Origin: Anaerolineae bacterium
Lineage (GTDB): Bacteria > Chloroflexota > Anaerolineae > JAFGEY01
Assembly (NCBI GenBank): GCA_016929205.1
Contig: JAFGJF010000355.1
Span: 1-5,213 of the forward strand
Length of the DNA: 5,213 nucleotides
Reading direction: 5' to 3'
The notes under the pieces were generated by a model. The model was not told the DNA's origin, did not search any database, and was given only the letters and a program-made list of their open reading frames with translations. Below are positions 1 through 5,213 of this stretch, one piece after another. The translations under genes and the position numbers were made by a program. Positions within the stretch are counted from its first letter, which is position 1; each line of letters opens with the position of its first letter.

Positions 1-1122
1 GAGAACCAACTGCCGGAACGCGCGCGTTCCCTCTGCCAGCGGATCGGCCCAAAAAAACTTGAGTCCTGACTCTCGAAAAGCGGGAGGAGACTCGCGGTTT
101 TTGCCCAAGAGCCGCGCCAGCCGCTCTCGCACGACAGTCGTGGGATGAAAATAGCGGGCCAATTCGTACTCGGGTATCGGAAAGGGAATATCCAGGGCGG
201 CCAGGCAGGCCAGGTAGGGGAAACTCACCCCTGCGACCAGCGAGCCGCGCAAGCTGCCCCAAAAGCGAGCGTTGATCTCGAGGATCTTGAGCTGCTCATC
301 CCGGCTGTCATAAAGCGTGTCGACGTTGGCGAATCCACTCCAGCTAAAAGCAGAGACCAGCTTTTGTGCGATCTCGGCAAACCGCGCTTCTCGAATAAAA
401 CGGATTGCCCCGGCCGCCGCGTACTTTTGTGTGTTGGGAATGAGCCCCCTCTGCATCGTCGTGGCCAACATCTGTCCCTCGCGAGATAAAATGTTCACCC
501 CAACAACGAATCCGGGAAGCAAAGTCTGCACGATAAACTTTTCCCTGGTCCGATCCTGATCCCGTTGATCCAGGTAGCGTTTTATATCGTCCAGGCGCTC
601 AAAGCGCTCGATCCCCTCGCCCCCCCAGGCAGAGACCGGCTTGAGCAGTACAGGAAATTCCAGGTCCTGGAGTTTTTTCTCAAATATGTCGTCATAGGTG
701 ACCAATACGGTCGGCGGGCATGGGATCTGATGCTGCTGCAGGAACTGCGCGAGCAGCCACTTGTTGTTGGCGATCTCGAACGATTCGGGATCTGGCAGGG
801 ACACGACCGGCGCGAATGCCGAGAGCGCGTCGTGGTTGGCGACGGCAAAAGAGATCCATTTGGTCTCGGTTGGCAAAATAACGTCGATCCCCTTTTCTTT
901 GACCACATCTGCCACAGCCTCGAGGCGTGACGCGTCGTCGCTCCCGGCCCGCATCAACGTGTAACTCGCGCAAAAACGCGAAAAACGAATGGGAGACCAC
1001 TGTTCGCGAGAAAGGACGTGCAATTTTGCATTGGAAAAGGGCGCAAAACAATGCGCCACAAACAGTGCGAATTCGCTCTCCCCATCGGGAATGAGCACGG
1101 AAAAAGACTTTTGATTGTTCAC
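1..1122 (-). CDS. ATP-grasp family carboxylate-amine ligase-like protein, 3' end cut by the window
   Basis: The frame read leftwards from a GTG at 1122 stays open for 374 codons to the window edge, so the C-terminus is missing. The start was chosen because GAGGT (1128-1132) lies 5 bases upstream; an in-frame ATG at 1149 has no good ribosome binding site. ATP-grasp hallmarks are visible. An N-terminal pre-ATP-grasp region (about 1-110) begins SFSVLIPDGES and contains DVILPTE near 80. The ATP-binding lysine sits in FPVLLKPVSAWGGEGI (K161, glycine-rich loop 166-170). The metal-binding strand LEINARFWGS (281-290) supplies E282, N284 and R286. This resembles the predicted ATP-dependent carboligases related to carbamoyl-phosphate synthase. 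Family members join a carboxylate, through an acyl-phosphate, to an amine or similar nucleophile; the substrate cannot be read here. No signal peptide or membrane segment is seen, so it is probably cytoplasmic. It is the last visible gene of the leftward set, 63 bases after the preceding transferase. Family assignment is firm; a role in glycan modification is inference from neighbours. Confidence 0.88.
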   Translation of the reverse strand, partial: MNNQKSFSVLIPDGESEFALFVAHCFAPFSNAKLHVLSREQWSPIRFSRFCASYTLMRAGSDDASRLEAVADVVKEKGIDVILPTETKWISFAVANHDALSAFAPVVSLPDPESFEIANNKWLLAQFLQQHQIPCPPTVLVTYDDIFEKKLQDLEFPVLLKPVSAWGGEGIERFERLDDIKRYLDQRDQDRTREKFIVQTLLPGFVVGVNILSREGQMLATTMQRGLIPNTQKYAAAGAIRFIREARFAEIAQKLVSAFSWSGFANVDTLYDSRDEQLKILEINARFWGSLRGSLVAGVSFPYLACLAALDIPFPIPEYELARYFHPTTVVRERLARLLGKNRESPPAFRESGLKFFWADPLAEGTRAFRQLVL

Positions 1123-1127
1123 CTTTG

Positions 1128-1132
1128 ACCTC
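1128..1132 (-). promoter_or_regulatory. Ribosome binding site GAGGT for the ATP-grasp gene
   Basis: GAGGT on the minus strand sits 5 bases before the GTG at 1122 and decides that start over the in-frame ATG at 1149. The ATG is preceded by a small perfect inverted repeat (GCGGT, 3-base loop, ACCGC at 1151-1163) and no purine-rich site. If the ATG were used, the protein would gain nine residues (MLDGIVRSK). Confidence 0.55.
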
Positions 1133-1185
1133 ACTATTCCATCCAGCATTGCGGTACAACCGCCAACCCACCTGACCTAAAATCC

Positions 1186-2394
1186 CTACTCTCCCTCCGG
1201 GTCCAAATCCAGCGGGGCAGGGATGATCACATCGAGGACGTCTGCGTTCGCCGGCGCTTGTGTAAACCAGTGCAGTGGGCGAACGACGAGATCGCTCAAT
1301 CCTGGCGTTGCATAACGTTTGCTCCACCTGGTTTTGACCTCATCGGACACGGTCTGCGCATCTTGAACGACGACGAGTCCGCGCAGGCTTGCGTCCCGAT
1401 CGATCACAATACAGGGATTGTCGGTCAAAAACCGGGACACTGCCGGAGTGAGGCGCTGTACCTTGATCCAGATCTGCCGGTGCAAGATCGGTGGAACGCT
1501 GACGGTCGTTCCCCATTTCCGCTTGTATTGAAACAATCCATTCTCAAGATAGGGATCGCTGCCCAGAAAGTTGACCTCCCGGTATCCTTTTTCGTTGGCC
1601 CACTGGAGGCGCAAGCAGTTCAGCGCACTGACTGCACCCTCTTTGATGATCTGGCGATCGCCGCCGAGCACGCCCATGATCATAAATCGGATCACGTCCT
1701 GCTGGAAATGAAACACACTCGCACACACACGTTGCCCGTCTCGCCTGACAAAAAATAACAGGCCATGTTTAAAGTACTGGTAAGCCTCGCCGGCAGACAT
1801 GGGCGAGGAGAGATCTCCATGCTGATTCTCCATGGTCGGCAGGTACATGTCGTGGTAGAACGCCTCAAAATCCTGGTCCTCATAACTTGTTTCATATTGG
1901 TAATCATGCTTTCGCAAGACCTTGAACTCGCGCCGGGCGTTCTTGGGCAAACGGCGCTGTACATCCTCCCACTCTCCCCGAACGTCCAGAATGTGGTGCA
2001 CGTACTGGGGCAAAACAATGGCTCTTTCTCGCGGCAATCTGTGGATCAGGTGCCTGGCAGCTTCAATAACAATGATGTCACTCGATAACGCTTCCACCCT
2101 CTCGTGACAACGCCACAACGGGATGCGCTCTACAGACTGCTCTACCGGAGGCTGGACAAACAACAGACTCTGGAGAAATGACATGGTATAGTCGGAACCG
2201 GCACAGGCGGCCGTAAGCGCCCCACCTTGCCCCTGACCCTGCAGGCAGCGAACGACCAGATACGGCTTGGCGACAAGCCGAAGAATCTCTTTTGCCTCGT
2301 GTAGACGGGGAATGACCCGGCGCTGTAAGGCAGGCGGTGCGTTTACTTGAGCATCGATCCACAGACTCTGGATCCAGCTAGATACGTGTGGCAT
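1186..2394 (-). CDS. GNAT-fold (BioF2/FemAB-like, Acetyltransf_6 type) acyltransferase, paralogue B
   Basis: Complete 402-residue protein, ATG at 2394 to TAG at 1186-1188. GGAG (2399-2402) lies 4 bases before the start, with GAGGTGA (2405-2411) just beyond. The C-terminal half looks like the Acetyltransf_6/BioF2-like GNAT domain. It has a basic segment (KNARREFKVLRK, 151-162) followed by FEAFYHDMYLPTM (176-188), the helix and strand around LQWANEKGYREVNFLGS (263-279), and the terminal GLFQYKRKWG (286-295), which corresponds to FKxxFG of FemAB proteins. Such enzymes move an acyl or aminoacyl group to an amine or hydroxyl, often on cell-wall or capsule precursors; the exact reaction is unknown. 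The first 140 residues, including LWIDAQ (11-16), PRLHEAKE (29-36) and LQGQGQGGAL (51-60), are shared with the upstream gene but not recognised by me. There is no signal peptide, so it is probably cytoplasmic. About 47% identical over about 378 residues (hand count) to the neighbouring 2488-3684 product, so the pair arose by tandem duplication. The C-terminal 25 residues are unique. Confidence 0.82.
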   Translation of the reverse strand: MPHVSSWIQSLWIDAQVNAPPALQRRVIPRLHEAKEILRLVAKPYLVVRCLQGQGQGGALTAACAGSDYTMSFLQSLLFVQPPVEQSVERIPLWRCHERVEALSSDIIVIEAARHLIHRLPRERAIVLPQYVHHILDVRGEWEDVQRRLPKNARREFKVLRKHDYQYETSYEDQDFEAFYHDMYLPTMENQHGDLSSPMSAGEAYQYFKHGLLFFVRRDGQRVCASVFHFQQDVIRFMIMGVLGGDRQIIKEGAVSALNCLRLQWANEKGYREVNFLGSDPYLENGLFQYKRKWGTTVSVPPILHRQIWIKVQRLTPAVSRFLTDNPCIVIDRDASLRGLVVVQDAQTVSDEVKTRWSKRYATPGLSDLVVRPLHWFTQAPANADVLDVIIPAPLDLDPEGE

Positions 2395-2487
2395 CAGACT
2401 CCAATCACCTCGTTTCCAACCCGGCGCCGAACGGGGTGGACCACACAGACTCGATCACAATCAATACAATACAATCCTGCCTTCCTT
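2395..2487 (-). other. 93-base gap between the two paralogues, with imperfect hairpin and AT-rich pentamer run
   Basis: This is the longest untranslated stretch in the window. Read leftwards it holds an AT-rich run of TTGTA-like pentamers (2456-2475) and then an imperfect inverted repeat, CCAACCCG against CGGGGTGG (2416-2423 and 2432-2439; seven of eight pairs, 8-base loop). The ribosome binding site of the next gene follows. No T-run follows the hairpin, so it does not look like an intrinsic terminator. The AT-rich run could hold a -10-like element, but no convincing -35/-10 pair was found. Confidence 0.35.
2399..2411 (-). promoter_or_regulatory. Ribosome binding region of paralogue B (GAGGTGA...GGAG)
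   Basis: Two purine-rich candidates precede the ATG at 2394: GAGGTGA at 10 bases and GGAG at 4 bases. Either can serve, and both support that start. An imperfect hairpin at 2416-2439 lies just upstream. Confidence 0.5.
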
Positions 2488-3684
2488 TCAAGCGTCAAAC
2501 AAGAGTGGAATGTCCAACCGTCTGTCTTGATCTGTTGCCACGTCCTTACTCAAGCTGCGGATCGATCGAGCAAAAAGACTGCTCATCCCTGGCGTCGCAT
2601 AATTCTTGACCCATTCTTTGACCGTTGCATCGGGCACATCATCCAGATCGTCGACGATAATTTGACCGTGTAACGCACCATCTTGGCTCACAATGACAAA
2701 AGGATTCTCTTTTAAAAACTGCGACACCGCAGGGGTGAGATGCTGCACACCAATCCAGATTTGCCGGTACAAAGTCGGAGAGACAAGAATCGTTGACCCC
2801 CACTTGCGCTTGTGTTGAAACAAGCCCCGGCTCAGGTGTGCCCCACTTCCCAGGAAATTGACCGCGCGATATCCATTTTGATTGGCCCAATGGATTGCAG
2901 CATAATAGATTGCCGCCGTAGCCCCCTCGTGTATCAATTGTGAATCGGCGTTCCGAACCCCAAGCGCCTTGGCGACGAGCATGTCTTGCTGCGGGTAGCA
3001 TACAACGCCGGACACCCAATCACTATCTCGCGTGATCTTGAACAGCATGCCATATCGAAAGTATTGATATAGCTCGCTAAAAGACATCGGCGAAGACAAA
3101 TCACCGTGCCGGTCGTCCATCGTCGGCAAATACATCTGGTCGTAAAAGGCCTCGAACGCTTGCGCGTCGTGGCTCACCCCATATTCATATCCGTATTTCC
3201 GCATCCAACGCAGCTCGTTTTTGCGAACGGATTTACGAAAACCACTTCGCACATTCTCCCAATCCCCTTGAGCATTAACGATATGCTCGACAAGCTGGGG
3301 CAAGATCATCGCGTTCTTGTTGGGCAATCTGGCTACCACGTGTTTGCTCGCTTCGACGATCACCATATCGGCCAGGGCATCCGCCAGCAAATCGTTCACC
3401 CGCCAAAAAGGAATGGCTCCTATTCGCGTTTCGACCGGTGCATCCGCAAAGAGAATGCTTTGCAGAAACGGTCTGGAATACTCCAGACCAGCATAAACAA
3501 CGGTTAGTGGGCCGCCCTGACTGTGCCCTTGCAGCCGGTAAACGTCAAAGCCCGGGCGCACCAACAACCTGGCCATCTCTTTTGCTTCGTGCAAACGTGG
3601 CATAATCGACCGCTGCACAGACGGAGGTGCGTGTAGTTGTGCGTTAATCCACAGATTGCGACCAGACTCGAACCATTTTGACAT
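2488..3684 (-). CDS. GNAT-fold (BioF2/FemAB-like, Acetyltransf_6 type) acyltransferase, paralogue A
   Basis: Complete 398-residue protein, ATG at 3684 to TGA at 2488-2490. It starts 19 bases after the stop of the FemAB-like gene. Its best ribosome site, AAAGGA (3697-3702), is 12 bases from the ATG, a rather long spacing. The protein aligns with the downstream neighbour almost end to end with a single one-residue gap near residue 157. Shared blocks are LWINAQ (11-16), PRLHEAKE (29-36), LQGHSQGG (51-58), MYLPTM (184-189), RHGDLSSPMS (192-201), WANQNGYRAVNFLGS (266-280), GLFQHKRKWG (287-296), RQIWI (307-311), LTPAVS (316-321) and YATPG (362-366). The middle and C-terminal parts look like an Acetyltransf_6/BioF2-like GNAT domain; the N-terminal 140 residues are not recognised. 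The likely role is transfer of an acyl or aminoacyl group in surface-glycan synthesis, inferred from fold and neighbours. No signal peptide or membrane segment. Divergence between the copies is greatest in 221-240, 251-263 and the C-terminal tail, suggesting different donors or acceptors. Confidence 0.82.
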   Translation of the reverse strand: MSKWFESGRNLWINAQLHAPPSVQRSIMPRLHEAKEMARLLVRPGFDVYRLQGHSQGGPLTVVYAGLEYSRPFLQSILFADAPVETRIGAIPFWRVNDLLADALADMVIVEASKHVVARLPNKNAMILPQLVEHIVNAQGDWENVRSGFRKSVRKNELRWMRKYGYEYGVSHDAQAFEAFYDQMYLPTMDDRHGDLSSPMSFSELYQYFRYGMLFKITRDSDWVSGVVCYPQQDMLVAKALGVRNADSQLIHEGATAAIYYAAIHWANQNGYRAVNFLGSGAHLSRGLFQHKRKWGSTILVSPTLYRQIWIGVQHLTPAVSQFLKENPFVIVSQDGALHGQIIVDDLDDVPDATVKEWVKNYATPGMSSLFARSIRSLSKDVATDQDRRLDIPLLFDA

Positions 3685-3696
3685 CGCGTTTTCTGG

Positions 3697-3702
3697 TCCT
3701 TT
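3697..3702 (-). promoter_or_regulatory. Ribosome binding site AAAGGA for paralogue A
   Basis: AAAGGA lies 12 bases before the ATG at 3684, longer than the usual 5-9 bases, and the site directly abuts the stop region of the upstream gene (3704-3706). Translation may depend on ribosomes arriving from the upstream reading frame. Confidence 0.4.
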
Positions 3703-3703
3703 G

Positions 3704-4720
3704 CTACAAAAACTTGCGGTACATTGCGTACCCCAACTGGCCCAACTTTAAAAAGAACGGCATGTGGACATAGATATGACGCCCATAGCAGACCAACTCG
3801 CCGCCAAATTTGGCCTTGAAATCGCGCACCCCATATTCCTCATCCGGCTTGCCTGCACCGCCAAAGTCGTAAACGGCATACCCGTTATTTGCGCCCCATT
3901 CCAAGATGTGCCAGATCAGTAATTCGTTGGGAACGTGTTGGCTGTACTCGCGGTAGCACCCGCCGTACCACCCGTAAACGGTGTTCTTGAACGGAAGTTC
4001 AATCGAACAAGCCACCAACTTGTCGTCGATTTGCGCCTGTAAAAACTTGGCCATCCCTTTGGGGTGCAAATGATCGTAGGCCGCTTCAAACAATGAATAA
4101 TCGGCCAGCGGCACCTGGGCAAATTTGTAGGTCGCTTTGAGCGTCTCATACCACCGGTCAAGCTCGCTCCGCTCTGTTACCTCGGATATTTTCACGATCC
4201 CATCGCGCAGCCCGCGGCGAATTTGCTTTCGCGTTCTCTTGCCAAGTCCCTGCAAAACCTGATCTGCAGGCCGGTCAAGATCGATCAAATAGTTGAGATG
4301 ATCTTCATAAGCGAATCCGTTCGCGCTTAATAGGGAATGCACCCCGCTGATATCTGCAAGATTGCGCAACTCGGTAAACAGCACGCGTTTTTTCGTATCT
4401 CGCTTGTAGGCGCGCAGCAAGACCTCAAGCGCCTCTTGCCCTTCCGGACCGGATACACAAAGCACACTGCCATAGGCAATAGAACGCGCCGTGAAACGGC
4501 TCAGCACCTGGTTGTCCATCAACGTCACCCTGATGGGCGTAAACAATGCCAACGCACGACCATGACTATCCACTGCCGCCCACAGGTTTGGCTCATACCC
4601 TTTCGCTTGCGCAAAAACCGCGAACATGTCTGGCGTATGAAAGATATTGCCTTGCGGGTGTTCGCCCACAAAACGGCGCCACTCTTTTTCGGGCAAAGAC
4701 CGTACGATGGTGATACTCAT
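3704..4720 (-). CDS. FemAB-like peptidoglycan/glycan aminoacyl- or acyltransferase
   Basis: Complete 338-residue protein, ATG at 4720 to TAG at 3704-3706. The length matches single-unit FemAB-related proteins, including those of exopolysaccharide and PEP-CTERM loci. Two degenerate GNAT units are suggested. The first (about 1-145) contains WRRFVGEHPQGNIFHTP (14-30) and the strand region AYGSVL (82-87). The second begins with the diagnostic basic stretch LGKRTRKQIRRGLRDGI (159-175) and ends with YDFGGAG (284-290) and YGVRDFKAKFGGE (296-308), the conserved FKxxFGG signature. Classical FemX/A/B enzymes use aminoacyl-tRNA to add amino acids to the lysine of lipid II or its precursor. The coiled-coil arm typical of staphylococcal FemA is not evident, so a glycan-modifying relative is as likely as a peptidoglycan bridge enzyme. 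No signal peptide; probably cytoplasmic. The start is 7 bases from the stop of the upstream gene, indicating co-translation. Confidence 0.85.
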   Translation of the reverse strand: MSITIVRSLPEKEWRRFVGEHPQGNIFHTPDMFAVFAQAKGYEPNLWAAVDSHGRALALFTPIRVTLMDNQVLSRFTARSIAYGSVLCVSGPEGQEALEVLLRAYKRDTKKRVLFTELRNLADISGVHSLLSANGFAYEDHLNYLIDLDRPADQVLQGLGKRTRKQIRRGLRDGIVKISEVTERSELDRWYETLKATYKFAQVPLADYSLFEAAYDHLHPKGMAKFLQAQIDDKLVACSIELPFKNTVYGWYGGCYREYSQHVPNELLIWHILEWGANNGYAVYDFGGAGKPDEEYGVRDFKAKFGGELVCYGRHIYVHMPFFLKLGQLGYAMYRKFL

Positions 4721-4724
4721 CCTA

Positions 4725-4729
4725 TCCTC
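4725..4729 (-). promoter_or_regulatory. Ribosome binding site GAGGA overlapping the upstream stop codon
   Basis: GAGGA is 4 bases before the ATG at 4720 and shares bases with the TGA (4728-4730) that ends the upstream deacetylase-like gene. This arrangement usually means translational coupling of the two products. Confidence 0.55.
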
Positions 4730-5213
4730 ATTTTTCGAACAGGCGAAGGCCGTAATCCCACAGCGTCAGTGCATCAATGTCACCCGTGATCGACAGCGCG
4801 CTGCGAGCGCCATTCGGCCAGCGACCTAATCGCACCAGGGGCGCATCTGTCTCTTCAATCCGCGCCAGCAGCGAGCGCTGATCTCGCTCGGTGAACTCGG
4901 CTTGTTCCAGGTAACAGGCATACCGAGCCCGCTGCTCCGACATCTCGACAATGTAACCCTGTTGTTCAACAAAACTGCGCAGCGCTTCACTGGCAGCCGG
5001 CGACACGCCGATAAAAGGACGTGTCGCGGCCGTCACGATCAAGTTGGACGCCTTGACCAAATGGTAGTGATCTGCCCAAGGCACGGTAGGCGCATTCACC
5101 TCCACGCCCCGAGCCAATACCGTCACACCATCCGGACCATTTATGTGGACTTGGATCGCGTTTTCAGCAACATCTGCAATATCTACCCTGGTCTCTGTGC
5201 GGGCTTGCCACCA
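4728..5213 (-). CDS. C-terminal part of a probable polysaccharide-deacetylase-type protein, 5' end cut by the window
   Basis: The frame is open from the right edge to TGA at 4728-4730, giving 161 codons; the true start lies outside the window. A GTG at 5126 is in frame but has coding sequence running through it and is not taken as the start. Visible residues 1-60 look like a beta-sandwich (RVDIADVAENAIQVHINGPDG, then TVLARGVEV). Residues 70-130 are mixed helix and strand (SPAASEALRSFVEQQGY). The end reads WPNGARSALSITGDIDALT (132-150) and stops eleven residues later (LWDYGLRLFEK). A proline/basic lead-in, hydrophobic strand and Asp pair (TGDID, 143-147) resemble the first metal-binding motif of NodB-type deacetylases, which remove acetyl from N-acetyl-sugars. 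Such a motif would normally be followed by the rest of the barrel, which is absent here. The assignment therefore rests on the motif and the glycan-type neighbours and is moderate; another carbohydrate-related accessory protein is possible. Confidence 0.5.
   Translation of the reverse strand, partial: WWQARTETRVDIADVAENAIQVHINGPDGVTVLARGVEVNAPTVPWADHYHLVKASNLIVTAATRPFIGVSPAASEALRSFVEQQGYIVEMSEQRARYACYLEQAEFTERDQRSLLARIEETDAPLVRLGRWPNGARSALSITGDIDALTLWDYGLRLFEK

Noticed and set aside
145..930. Plus-strand open frames of 80 to 121 codons opposite the ATP-grasp gene
   Set aside because: They are antisense shadows of the conserved ATP-grasp frame, lack convincing ribosome sites, and show no recognisable domain.
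692..1327. A 211-codon open frame on the minus strand overlapping the ATP-grasp gene and the end of paralogue B
   Set aside because: Its translation is rich in Arg, Cys and Gly with no family resemblance, and it lies out of frame over two well-supported genes. The ATP-grasp frame has clear motifs throughout.
1258..1758. A 166-codon plus-strand frame opposite paralogue B
   Set aside because: It is antisense to the conserved GNAT coding region. A similar antisense frame (3106-3507) lies opposite the other paralogue, as expected from the duplicated coding sequence rather than from a real gene.
2416..2439. Intrinsic terminator between the paralogues
   Set aside because: The stem is imperfect and no T-run follows it on either strand, so it does not meet the usual terminator pattern.
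2456..2475. CRISPR or microsatellite array suggested by the TTGTA-like pentamers
   Set aside because: Only about four imperfect five-base units with no spacers; too short and degenerate for either.
1186..3684. Insertion sequence or mobile-element repeat, because two similar units lie side by side
   Set aside because: The similarity is at protein level between two full genes of acyltransferase type. No terminal inverted repeats, target-site duplications or transposase motifs are seen.

Overview
The window looks like part of a bacterial surface- or exo-polysaccharide assembly locus. Five genes all read leftwards on the minus strand with short gaps (7, 19, 93 and 63 bases), which suggests one transcription unit entering from the right edge and leaving at the left edge. 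Base composition is a little above 50% GC by eye. Nothing identifies the organism. Free-living bacteria with large glycan clusters, such as Chloroflexota, would fit, but that is only a weak guess from gene style. No tRNA, rRNA, CRISPR array, insertion sequence or convincing intrinsic terminator was seen.

In transcription order (right to left): (1) positions 5213-4728 hold the last 161 codons of a protein that looks like the C-terminal part of a polysaccharide-deacetylase-type protein. (2) 4720-3704 is a complete 338-residue FemAB-like acyl/aminoacyltransferase with the family's C-terminal FKxKFGG motif. (3) 3684-2488 and (4) 2394-1186 are two complete, tandem, paralogous GNAT/BioF2-like acyltransferases (398 and 402 residues), about 47% identical by hand alignment. 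(5) 1122-1 is a long ATP-grasp ligase of which 374 codons are visible; it has no stop before the left edge.

Inferred joint role: a deacetylase can expose free amino groups on a glycan, FemAB/GNAT-fold enzymes transfer acyl or aminoacyl groups to amines, and ATP-grasp enzymes activate carboxylates and join them to amines. A plausible but unproven reading is a cassette that N-acylates or aminoacylates sugars of a cell-surface polymer. The two-copy transferase, with an N-terminal region I do not recognise, is the most distinctive element.
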